64,000 nucleotides of DNA. It comes from Rhizoctonia solani (Eukaryota; Basidiomycota; Agaricomycetes; Cantharellales; Ceratobasidiaceae). Location: assembly GCF_016906535.1 (NCBI RefSeq), contig NC_057373.1, positions 1,922,001 to 1,986,000 on the forward strand, in the 5' to 3' direction. The notes beneath the pieces are model-generated. The model was not told the DNA's origin, made no database searches, and saw nothing but the letters and a program-made list of their open reading frames with translations. Below are positions 29,488-40,455 of the stretch, one piece after another (positions within the stretch are counted from its first letter, which is position 1; each line of letters opens with the position of its first letter). The position numbers and the translations under genes are program-made.

Positions 29488-29810
29488 ATGAAACGGGGAC
29501 TACCACTTCGCGGTCCAACCCTGCGACACTTCCTCCTCAAGGCAGAAGTGTTCTCAGTCTATCGGCAGGTGATACGGGCCTGTCGCAGTGAGGAATTGCG
29601 CTATACAGTTGCGTGGTAATCTAGCTGAAATAATATTTGCCACACCTAGAGATACCCAATGCGGACGCACGACGCGAGACACTTGAGTGGTTTAAGCACG
29701 ACTTTCGACGCAGTGCTAATGTTACTGACCTGGTAGAACCACATGCTGTACTAGAGATTATGGCGTCTGACATTGAGCGTTTAGGATGCGATTCAAGGGC
29801 AATTGGCTAG
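29488..29810 (+). CDS. LYR-motif protein, LYRM2-like (86 aa, two exons)
   Basis: Exon 1 (29488-29587) reads MKRGLPLRGPTLRHFLLKAE then VFSVYRQVIRACR. A 62-nt intron (GTGAGG...CCTAG) joins exon 2 (29650-29810), KIPNADARRETLEWFKHDF then RRSANVTDLVEPHAVLEIMA, ending DSRAIG. The HFLLKAEVFSVYRQVIRA block is the Complex1_LYR signature, here with VYR in place of LYR. The length and the E-W-x-x-x-x-F-R-R-x-x-x-V-T-D segment fit the LYRM2 group. LYR proteins are small mitochondrial adaptors that bind acyl-carrier protein and serve respiratory-complex or Fe-S assembly. Both exons are too short to stand out as ORFs, but the splice phase and total length (261 nt) agree exactly. Confidence 0.85.
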
Positions 29811-30167
29811 CATCAAACGAGAACTTAAAACTACGTCTTCTATGTTTTCATTGCCCATCGCTTCTCATTGATGGGCCAATACGAACGGAGTGGATCCATG
29901 AAACACGCCATACTTGTTAATACTGTATGCGCTAACGGTAAGGCCCGGGCCCTATTTCACCAGGCCTAAACTACTCATATTCGTTGCCCCTGGCATCGCT
30001 GTTTTGTAGATGTATGCATCAACCATTTAATAGAGGCGTGTCCCAGAATCCTGCTTCTTTCGTCCAATAAAAATCTAACCATAATTCCAAATACCACCCG
30101 TCACTGGGGCCACCTAATAGGACCAGTGTTGACGCTATACCTTCATTCAACACATTATTTACCGATC
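29811..30167. other. Short convergent spacer between the LYR and LOV genes
   Basis: 357 bp. I searched the minus strand for exons extending the LOV protein: one 30-odd-codon open stretch exists but does not resemble a PAS domain. Confidence 0.4.
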
Positions 30168-31305
30168 TCACGAAAGAGCTATTAACACACACCTTCCTTT
30201 GCGTACATTTTCCATCAACTGCCGTGGTGCCTCAACTAGGTCTGCTTGAAATCCGACATGGTATCGTATTTCGTCGCCGTCCCATGCAATTGGTACGATC
30301 GTCACAAGGTTAAGGAATGGCTCGCCGCCCTAGAAGGATATGTATCGCGTGCCTGGGGCTGCCCTGCCTAGAAGCGTGCTTACTTTCTTATAATTGATCA
30401 ATGTCACTTGGCCTTCACCGCATAGATCAATCACACAAAAATATTAGAAGATTTAGACAGGTGTACTTACATTCCCTGTGGTTTTCTGTTGCATTTTTGA
30501 AATGCATTACAGCCTTTCCGTTATAAACGCTACGATATCAGACATATAAAGCATTATTCTCAGTTTCATACCTCATGATCAGTATGTTTCCTTATGCTTC
30601 CACGTTCAACAAGACCTGTTATAGAGTGAGATTGATTTTCATGTCGATATTTCGTGAAGTACCGTCAGGAGATTGAAGGAAACGGCAATTTTTGTTCAGG
30701 ATGGCCTCCGGAGGGTATTGTGTTAATTGACAAAAAGTGGGACTGGAGGTATATCTATATATGACTTGATTTACTTTTAGCCAATAATAAGTACATACCT
30801 GCAATATACAATCTCATGATCTGGGGTATAAGGGTCAACAACCACAAATGAACAGGAGTGGTCTTGGTAGTTAAATCAGAACTGTAACTATCTATAAGTG
30901 GCTTGAAAACTCACCAACAGGACCGAGATTCACTACGGGATTTGGTCGTGTGACTGGTCACATAAATTGTTTCACTACATAATATCCGCGTTAAAGCCAG
31001 GTTATGAGCTTACCTACTCGAGAAATAACGCTAAGCATGTCGAATCCACTGGTCGAATATAATAGTGAGGTCCCGCTGTAGAAACTCCGAGTCGGTGACC
31101 GAATCATCGCGCTTAGCTCACTCAGGTTTGGAGGATGATATGCAACCGAGTCCGTTGAAAAATTGGAGCTAGACGATCCGCTAGATGATGTGTGATAATT
31201 CTCGCTTCCAAGACTTGGACGTGATAGTTTCTGGTCCTCAGCCATAGACTGGCCATGGTAATCCTCTTGAGTATGTTTGCGGTCGGGTTGGGTATTGTTA
31301 GTCAT
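30168..31305 (-). CDS. Short LOV-domain blue-light photoreceptor (white-collar/VIVID-type LOV only)
   Basis: Seven exons assemble into about 250 residues. About 80 Ser-rich residues lead into LLYSTSGFDMLSVISRV. The LOV core then reads TRPNPVVNLGPVD, CSFVVVD, IVYCSPTFCQLTQYPPEAIL, the flavin-adduct loop NKNCRFLQSPDG (Cys near residue 151), HEAVMHFKN, ECQVTLINYKKGGEPFLNLV and PIAWDGDEIRYHVGFQADLV, ending ENVRKGRCVLIALS at 30168. The flavin-binding Cys and neighbouring residues are intact (NCRFLQ), so photochemistry is plausible. The segment closely resembles white-collar-1 LOV domains, yet no second PAS domain, zinc finger or Q-rich region is present, and the next gene begins 357 bp away. A start upstream at 31380 is possible. 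Confidence 0.85.
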
Positions 31306-34083
31306 ATAATATATTTTATGAAGTCGGGGTAGAAGAGCGTAGAGCGGAGTTTTACCAACACAGTCCAAGAATGACGTCAAGCACTTTGCCTATCAACAAT
31401 AGCAAACAAATTCTCGAGATCAGGAAATTTGTACCAGATACAGAAGATGTACACAGTATATATGGGTAACCTATCTGGGTGTTAAACAACTTACCTAAAA
31501 ATTAAACAGTCAGTGAGGATATGCTCCATTCGTGGCTTCCCTGGCCAGTAATCTATGTGGCATTTCGATAGGAATCTTGCATACAGATTGTGAAATTTTG
31601 TAGGTAGAAAGCCAGGTTTCAGACCCAGCCCTGTCCCACCTCGGAATTATACGTGATAAAAAAAATTCAATTAGGTTTCTCGTTCTTGACAGATAGTGAA
31701 TGTAGAGGACTAGATTTGGAATTGGCAACAAGCCCGAAATGAAAACGCCCCGTACATGCGTGAGACGTAGTAGGCATGTTGTGGGGCCCCATTTTGTCTA
31801 GCAAGAATTCCAATAAAACCCATTCAAAACAGGGGAGTAAGGGTAGGTTCATCCTACATGCTGTATTTTTCGGTACTTTGGTATGATTCTGAGAGGCTTG
31901 TGCAGTAGCCGAATATAATGGATGTATCAGCAACTTCCGATTCTCCCAAACTCGTAGCCGACGGTTTAATGGACACTAACTATTAAGCGTCGACTTCGCT
32001 AGCCACTCCTTAAACACGCTTCGACTGGGTCGAAATTCTAACGAAGCATATCAAAATTCCTCCGATGCAGCCTGTTCAGTTATATGTGGACCTTTGACCG
32101 ACGTCCGAGGTCAAAATTTGCGAAAAATTCGTAATTCATGAATAGTCCCCCGCAATATACTTTCGATAAGACTAATAGGGGCGAAAGTGAGTAAACTTAG
32201 ATACCCTGATCATGATGGAGGTAGAGTTAGAAATGGATGTACAAAAAGAGGCCAGGGTGCCATGGTCACCATTAACTCTACTTGACCGCCAGGGATTCAA
32301 GCCTTTCCATCAGGTACATGTTGTACATTTAGGGGAAAGTAGAGAAGAATATATCAAGCCAAGTGGTGGGAACTCCCTATTCCAGTGAGCGGGTGTGCGT
32401 TTGTATGCTTTGCCTCGATCCTTTCTTGCCACAGGAGGATCACCAGAAAAGTCTTCAGCATGCGTCGTACTGAATGATGATCGCATTTTGCGTCATGCCC
32501 CCCGCACTCCAATGCTCGGAATAGCCAAAATCGAAAAGAAGCAAATGCTTGTGAGATGAACAACTGATGAGCCAGAGTAGATAACGAGCCGGTCCCGTAC
32601 GAATCAACGATTCAATACCGCCCCGCATTTATTTAGAAGTATATGCCATGTCGTAAGTATCGATACACGGGCAAAGTTAAGCGTTGAAGCCTCATAAGAG
32701 TTGAGAATCGAAAAGTCTAGACATAACTGAAGTTCCGCTATCCTAATTTCACAAATCCGAGATGTTTCGAATAGTATCCCCACAATCCAGATACCCGTAT
32801 AATACTCTGAATCGGTCCGTGTCTCTAGGTGCGTTTGTTGAATGACGGGTGGGTCAACTGGGTTCATCAGTTAATTGAGCTGTTGCGCATACAAGCTGTC
32901 CCTTTTGATTCCGATGCATATGTCGGCTCTTGTTCTTCACCCTGTTTCAGCATTATATTTGAGGAAATAAACTTCTATGTGAGTAGGCATCAATCCAAGA
33001 ATGTGCCAAGACAAACAACTCCCGCCTACGTTTGAAATAGGTGTGCCAGTTGTTGAACAAGCAACCCCTACTAGCAAAAGGTTTTAAACCCGCAAGCGTA
33101 CGCCTTGGTCCCATACACAATTGCCGACGATTGATCACCAAGCTGCGGTCGTCGAAGCCGCGAGAAAAGGGGGCGCACCCAGCCACAGCCATTCACAGGC
33201 TGTACTCAACATCGGCTCGAGTGTCCAGACAGTGCGGGGAATTCAGGTCGGAGGCGCGTGTTAGTCATGACGTAGAGCCGGTGGGCGATTCCGATTCTAG
33301 AACGATAAGGCCCAATGACACATTACTCCGGAAGATCAATCAAAGAAAAGAGCCAACCAAAGCCCGCCAACAGCGTCTTAGGTCAAGTAGCCAGAGAAGC
33401 CGTTGGATAATAACACGGGGGGATATTCAAGATGTGACCTCTATATCGTTTTTAAGCTGCTGGTTTGAGCTTGCAGGAGAATCCGAGACTGAGGGCGCGC
33501 TTGCGGTATCCCGCCTTCTGTTTCCCGCTGTGTCGCACGTCCAGACAGATCAGCGGCCCTAAGGAGGTAAAGATGACGTGAGAAGAAGCAGTTTTGTTAT
33601 AAGAACCCTATATGTACCGTGGATTTGTACTCAGAAAACACGTTGCTGGGACCTGAAATAGCGGGAATGGTCTAGTATTTGTGAACAACCCATTTGTGTG
33701 CGCTTGGAAAGAACACATTGCATCTGTGTAAATCGGGACTCCCAAAAGCGAGATTCCAGCTCCTTGTTTTTCATCTGTCAATTGTGTCTACCGGGCGCGC
33801 CTCGAGGCACAGGCAGCCAAATCTAAAAAGCCTGTCCGCCGGCTCTTGCTGAAGCGTCCCCGCCCGTCCCCACTGAGGATCACGACCACACGACCTCCAT
33901 ACGAATATCGCAACGACTATCACGTCATCACCGACCTGACTGTTCCCAGCCAGCCCACACACATTTCCTAAAAGACTCTCATATTTGTCCGACGCTTTTC
34001 AGTCGTTCGTGTACATAGTCGGACTGTTCAGTTGCACTACCCAAAGCCAGCCCCAATTAGACCCACGCTCGCCAGCAATCACC
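31306..34083. other. 2.8 kb intergenic region without recognised genes
   Basis: Upstream flanks of two divergent genes. The longest ORF, a 173-codon plus-strand frame at 33041-33562, has the composition of chance sequence (many Arg/Ser, no domain). From about 33780 to 34080 the plus strand becomes C- and T-rich, typical of a leader for the gene at 34084. Confidence 0.4.
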
Positions 34084-35784
34084 ATGTCGCCTCACGCACA
34101 CACCCGACCCATGATGAATCGTAACAGTTCTCAGACAGGCTCCGTCACTGGGAGCACACGCTATGAAGTTGCAGCTCCACCTTACTCTCAGACATCGACC
34201 CCACTCTCTTATTCAAAATCTTTGGCCTCGAGGGGCTCACGATCCAAGTCACGCAATCGCACTACCTCTCATTCTACTCGGCCTTTGCTTGTACACGATG
34301 CCATGCCAGCACCACCTTCGGAGCCTATTCCGTCTTTGCCGCGCCGTCGCCACAAGAGCTCCAGCTCGAGCATTGGGACACCTCGCCCGGACCTCCAACA
34401 TATTCCTTCAGAGTACTATTCGCAAGCGGGAAGTTTTGGAAAAGCTACAGAAATGAAGCACCGACCTTCGTACGGTGTTCTTCGACGCAATGGCACACTT
34501 GTACCTAGCTCGCGTCAACCGCTCGCAGGTCTCTTCAACCAGTCTTCAAACAAGCTTCCTCAACCGCCCTCGCTGACCCCTAAGGCACCATCGAGTCATA
34601 ACGGTTCCGATTACTCGACCAAGTCGGCGATGAAGAGCAAGAAGCGGCCTACTTTACGCCGGGCGCCATCTACAGTCCATTTTCAACCTGGTATGTTCCA
34701 TTTGGTTATTTGTGTATATCCACTGACACTCCTTAGATCATATATTTATGTCTTTGCCTTCGAGCCGATCACTCAAGCTTACCAACTTGCCCGATGTCAG
34801 CATCCGTACTGCCTTACAGAATGCGGTCACTCCCCTCTGGTCTCGAGGGACCACAGTGTCTCGCGAAGATCGCAATTCTTTTGAACTTGAATTTGGAGTT
34901 GGTGGGAATGCTGGTGCCGGACCTTGGGCTGCTCGCGGGAACGAAGGTGTCATGTAAGTCAAAGTCCTTACCTTGAGTCTGCGCGCTCTAGACTGATCAT
35001 TGATTTCAGGGCTACCCGAATTCTGCTTCGCGTTTTCGAAACACTAGGCCGAAAGGTAAATTGTTATACCATCTCGAATCTTTTGGTATTGTCCGCAATC
35101 TGACGACTTGGATAACAGGGATTTTCTTTCCTATGTACAACTTCTCCGCCATCAACCGGTCGATTAATCTTTACTTCCGCCCCAGCGGACGCATCCTCCC
35201 AATTCTTCGCGATCGCAGTGTCCCGCGATAGCTCTACCCTGCGCATCATTGATGCTCCTAATGATGTTACGGACGCTATTGCCCGTGTAGCTCGCAATAC
35301 CTGTCGGCGTGAAGAGCTTGGTCCTGTTGGCGAGAAAGATTCGTCCCGTGCTCGCCGAGAGGATCTTTATGATGGCTGGGCTGGCCCCGGTAATTATGAG
35401 ATCCAAATGCGTCCACAGCCTTCGAAGAAACGGGGGCTCGGTGCCTGTAAGTGGATTTTAATTATAGGGACTCCGCCCACGGAGCAATTAACTGATTGTA
35501 TGCATATGTGTTTGTTAGTATTTACACCCTCAGCACCATTTACGGATGCTGATGCCGACGATCTTGCGAGCTCTCTGGCTCACATTCTAAAAACTGTATC
35601 CGCACATGGTTTCAGGCTCGAGGCCGCTGTTCCCCTCGTGGCTACGCGCAGTGGGTTTTTTGCCTCGCTGCTCGGTGGCCATAATAGTGGTCCCGGATCG
35701 TCAAGTGATGGCGCAGAACTCTCCCGAGAACTACTTGTGTTCCGGAGTGTCGGATGGTTCACAGGGGGAGCCGGGCTCCAGTGA
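34084..35784 (+). CDS. Conserved-looking hypothetical protein with disordered N-terminus
   Basis: Starts at ATCACCATG (34084): MSPHAHTRPMMNRNSSQTG. The first ~200 residues are Ser/Pro/Arg-rich with basic clusters (RGSRSKSRNRTT, KKRPTLRRAPS) and are probably disordered. Exons after 34740 give a folded-looking part: SLPSSRSLKLTNLPDVSIRT, VSREDRNSFELEFGVGG, TRILLRVFETLGRKG, FFAIAVSRDSSTLRIIDAP, FTDADADDLASSLAHILK, HGFRLEAAVPLV. It ends RSVGWFTGGAGLQ at 35784. I do not recognise a domain. The alternation of strands and helices in the C-terminal half suggests a real globular domain; the basic Ser-rich head would suit a cytoskeletal or nuclear protein, but that is a guess. Confidence 0.75.
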
Positions 35785-37319
35785 ATGTAGCACTGTGTTG
35801 TCCATGGAACCGTTTCTCCCCCTCCCCCTTTCTGTGCCTCATTTTTACATCATTCGCTCTCATCTCGTTCATGCCAAGTTTGATCGCCATTATGGCCTCC
35901 CTTTTCCGAGATCTCGCTTTGTTGTTTGTGCTATTATGAGCCTATGGGGGTTCTAATCCGTGTTCTATGTTGCAATCGGCGTTGTCCTTATCTGTAGCTT
36001 ACTTTCTCTTCCTTTGGCCTGTAGTTTTGTCCGTTGCATCGGTCTAGTCTTGAGTTGGGTTGGTGGCATAGTTTTTTTTGGCATGTTTTCATTCTATATT
36101 GCATCTCATCCTCTCTGCATCCCGTCTCTGCGGTCATAACACATTCCCTTGTTGTCTCTTGTCTATATCACGAGCATTTATAGTATCTCATGTAGGGCTC
36201 CTATTTTTCAGCGCATGTATGTCTATCGCATCTTGTTCCGGGTCTTGAACATATGCTACACATGTGTTACCCACCCTTGAAAAAAAAACCCCTATCTATC
36301 ACGATCTATTCCCTAGGTGGTCGCGCCCGTGTGCAGCTCTAAAGTTTATTCCTCATTTTTTTGGAAATGAACGATTCACAGAATTAGAGTCGGTTGTTCA
36401 CAGCGCGGCACGTTTACACCCATACCTTGGCTTCCCTAAACCATGTGGGCACAGTCGGCCGCGTCGGTCGCACTTGAGGCCTTGTGGTGATTGATGTGTT
36501 ATCCCTTTGGGGTTCACGGTCACCTAGTGTTGGTTGAGGGTGGATTACGTGGCTGACAATTGAGTCTTTGAAAGCAGCGAGTGGTGCTGCGTCCAACTAT
36601 AACATCATACGAACCACGTTTTAGGGGGTATTCTTGATAAAGCACACAGGGGTGACGCTAAAGTCCATAAAACTAGACGTAATTCGCATAAATGCACCGC
36701 TCGGCGTTCAGTCTCCGCAGCATATACCCCGATTATCACAAGTGCCACCCACCCACACGCGCACCTGGCTCCACTCACGCTTGCCCGGAAGCCGCTAGAA
36801 CTCTCACGAAGCAGGCACAGCACGCGCCCTCGGTTGGTCCTGAGATTCGAATGAATGGAGTGTGTGTTCATTAAAAGAAGTATAGAGAAATTGCATTTAA
36901 AGTGTGAAGTACAGCGTTGGGAAGATCGCATCGCGAAAGAACCAAAAAAAGGAAACCCAGACGAAGACCAGACACTGGAAACCAGGGGAAAGAGAGAGCA
37001 GAAAGAGAGGGCAAGGGGAGGTGGTAACGGGCAGGATTCTGCGACAGAAACCAAATGCCAATAACAAATGAAACAGAAAGCATATAGTAGTGATAAAATA
37101 TTCGGAGGCGAGTGGGATAAGGGTATGTATGGCACAGGCAAGGTATGAGACAGTGGATGTGAAAAATTATACAGCATGCGGACAAGGCAAAGAAAAGTTG
37201 AAACAGTCACGGCAGGGCAGTGGCGCGGGCCCAGAACTAGAGAGAAGCGTCTATACACTAAAAAATCCTGAAGAAAAAGCAGGCTGATGAAGTCCAGACG
37301 TGGGCCAGCACGAATGAAA
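35785..37319. other. 1.5 kb intergenic between convergent genes
   Basis: Probably two long 3' UTRs. From about 36850 to 37300 the kinase-sense strand is strongly pyrimidine-rich, which creates a misleading 285-codon open frame. No other gene seen. Confidence 0.4.
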
Positions 37320-39626
37320 TCACGACTTGAGCCATTCCAGATGTTGTGCGTCCTGCGCTGAGATTCGTGCCTTTGGCTCAATGCGTAAAAATGGGAGTAG
37401 GAAATCGGCCAGCCGCCCCGCGTGTTCCCGCTTGTAGTTGTACTTTTGAACAAATACATCAAGCAAGGGCCAGTGACTCATCTTGGATGCAGGCACGTTG
37501 CGCAGTGTAACACCTAACACATGGTGAGTCTTTGGGCGTACTTAAGATTGGATCAAACCCACCATCAGAGCGGAATATCTCTTTGCTATAATCACCCGAT
37601 AGTGCGAACCTGGGGTCCATGGGTCCTAAAAGTTCGATCATCTGACAGATATGATCATCATCGCGGGACCATGCACCGACCCGTTCAGCAGGGTCGAATA
37701 ACACGTCGGAAGTCAATAATTCGAAGAACTGATGCAACCCAGTCATAAATTAAAAGTGGAGTGGAGAAGGAAGATTAACTCACTATGCACCCTACACTCC
37801 ACACGTCCGCAGTTGCGTCCCATTCAGCACCTAAAATGACTTCTGGACAACGGTACTGCCTAGTCTGGATGTTCTCGGTAAAATGCTTCCAGCAATAGGA
37901 TGCGTTGCCAAGATCACCAATCTTGACTTCAATCATGTCCTTGTCGCCCTTGGAGCTAATACTAGACTTGGGCCGGGTCAACGGAGCCTCCAACTTGGGC
38001 GCAGTTTGGGACAGCAGCGAAGGACCCTTGCACGGTGGGGTACAAGGTTTGGCAACCACATCGCGTGGCTTGGCGGATCCCACGACGTCTTCTGAAATAT
38101 CGGTTGCTTGTGCCTCTCCCATTAGTGGCGAACGCTCCGGTAAACCTTGGACCGACGCCTCAGATGAGGCAGTCACTGTGACACCATTTCCATCAGATTG
38201 GCACACAATAGTTACCGGGGACACCTTGTTCGCGGCGGGCAGACACTTTTGACTTCTGGTAGAGCCAAACGTGATTCCCTTGCCGGTACTCATGAAGGAA
38301 GTCGGGGCCGTACTAAGGGCCTCGGCAAGAGTAGATGAGGATGATGCAGAAGTAGAGGCAGAGGCAGAGCCAGGCTCAGGTTGAGGAGGTATCGTGGAAA
38401 TAGCCAATGTGGACATCTTCCGAACAAGTCCATCCGGTTGCCCAGACCGCGTCCGGGGCAAGGAAACCGAAGTAGGAAGTGGCTGAGAGCCAAATATCCA
38501 GACCTGCTTTGTCCCAGCAAGGTCAGCACCGTATCTTGGGGTCGCCACGCCGCCGCGCACACAACCGGGAGGGATGCCGACCATACGAGACAATGAGCGG
38601 GGGGATGTAGCAAGTTCGGCCTGGACAATAGCTTCAATGTCGTGTTTGCTGCCCAAAGAAATCATGATATTCTCGGGTTTAAGATCCTATCGTAATCGAT
38701 GTGAGCAGATACCCGACACCAAAATTTGATTACACTCACGGTGTGAATAATCCCGCAACGCTCGTGTAAAAATGCGAGGCCGGCTAATACCTGTGTTGCT
38801 ATTTGCCGAACGAGATGTTCGGGTACTCCTTTGCGATGGGCGCGGATGAGGGTGAGGAGGCTGGCACCCAGAGGCTCAAAGACCATGCAGACATGGACTG
38901 GAGAGGGACCCGAGTCGCTCTCGGCCTTGTGATCAAATGTGTCGAGGAATTGTACAACGTTCTCATGCCCAGGATCCTTATAGACCGAGTTGATGAAGCG
39001 GAGGATCCCGACCTCGTCACGGGCAGCTGTTGTGTAGCTGATGGAGAGATGGAGAGTCAGACACGTTATCCCCGCAATGACTGACTACTTACGTCTTGGC
39101 TGACTTGACTACCTTGATTGCAACATGGCGATTGCTCCTATATGATATACTCAGCCTAGCTCTTATCCAGTGCCATTTGACTTACGTTCTGTCTTTGGCA
39201 AGCCAGACGGTGCTGAAATGTCCCCAGCTGCACTCATCTGGTCAGCAACTGTGCGCTACACACACATGCCCTTGAGTTACACGCACCCCAGCTTCCGTAC
39301 AATAAGATAGCGTCCTTCCTTGAATGTATCACCGATGTGAACAGGGAGATAACCTAATCGATATCAACACACAATGAAAATATAATATAAACAAAGATGG
39401 ACAGACCTCCATCAGCATAATCCAGCAAGTCCTCTTCCTTGTCAAGTTCCCGCATGTCCATTTCTCTGGTCGGAGCACTCTGTATTCCAGACGAGGACGA
39501 AGCATAGCTCGAGGCTGGTACTGGTATAGGCACCGCTCGTGCGTTGGAATACACTAGCGTACCATCTCTGCGCCTTATGAACGGCAAACTTAAATTCGCA
39601 GTCTTTCCACGAACGGCGAGCGACAT
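37320..39626 (-). CDS. SR-protein kinase (SRPK/Sky1/Dsk1 family)
   Basis: Ser/Thr kinase that phosphorylates SR-type splicing and mRNA-export factors. The N-terminus leads to the family hallmark EEDLLDYADGGYLPVHIGD. Then come LGWGHFSTVWLAKDR (glycine loop), HVAIKVVKSA (lysine), MVFEPLGASLLTLI, and IIHTDLKPENIMISL with the catalytic Asp. A spacer of roughly 250 residues rich in Ser/Pro/Ala splits the kinase lobes, as in all SRPKs. The domain resumes with KIGDLGNASYCWKHFTENI (DLG in place of DFG, normal for SRPK), QTRQYRCPEVILGAEWD, ATADVWSVGCI and DHICQMIELLG, ending ARISAQDAQHLEWLKS. Start choice is uncertain: ATGs at 39734, 39626 and 39461 are all in frame. Confidence 0.92.
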
Positions 39627-40455
39627 ATGGGTGTGGTTGACGGGGGGAAACAACAGCAGGGCCCTTAGACGCCCCACCTTTAAGAACGGGACTCCGGTCA
39701 CCATATGTCCGGCTCTCTTCCCCACACTCCACATGAAACTAGATCGAGATGTTCAACCCGGCCATTCGATTCTGGTATATCTGCCCCTGTCATCCCGGCT
39801 CTCTCGTAACTCACTAGAATTCGACTAGTTAACCGCATATACTGTAGTTGACACACACACTACTGTCCTATACCAACCCACCCTGTGCCCCCTCTCCCCT
39901 CGCTCCATTTCATTCACCTCCCGTCACCCCCCTTGGCTGTATTGATCCTGTTCAGTCGAGCTCTGCAGAGAGCTATGCATACCCCTAGTCTCTCCAATCG
40001 AAAGACAACGTGCCCAGCTCACATCTGCCTCGTGGTCCCCGCCTTATCTCGGCCGCTCGAACCCTAGGGTCTCGTTCGCCGCCTCGGCGCAAAATAACAT
40101 AAAAGTCCGCCATTCCTTCGTCGCCTAGCCTTTCCACATGACCCGCCGCGTTCAGCCAGTGTATCGCTTAGGAATAATTAATTTAGTAATGGAACAAGGT
40201 AAATAGGGGTCTCGGTTATCTAGGCGCCGTTGTCATTGCCGATTTTGAGATCGACGTCCATGTGATTTCCAGTTGGCGGCGTAATTCGAGGCCTAGGACA
40301 AATGTTTATAAATCAATGTAACCCAAGATTCAAGACCAGAACCATAAACAAATCAAAAGTACAAGGATGTGGATAGATAATAGAATTATTACACTCTGGG
40401 AGTGAACAATAGGGTTATGTTTAGAGGTTGAACCAATAAACCCAGTCGATGTGCG
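39627..40455. other. Intergenic between SRPK 5' end and the transcription factor 3' end
   Basis: 829 bp; the stretch 39850-40080 is C/T-rich on the plus strand. It should contain the SRPK promoter. No gene recognised. Confidence 0.4.

Noticed and set aside
29811..30167. Extension of the LOV gene into PAS domains (full white-collar-1)
   Set aside because: Only one ~30-codon open stretch exists, without PAS features, before the LYR gene on the other strand.
33041..33562. 173-codon plus-strand ORF in the 31-34 kb gap
   Set aside because: No recognisable motif, random-like Arg/Ser composition, no plausible splice partners.
36605..37462. 285-codon minus-strand ORF overlapping the SRPK 3' end
   Set aside because: Pyrimidine-rich, no domain, and it overlaps the clear kinase C-terminus in another frame; a composition artefact.
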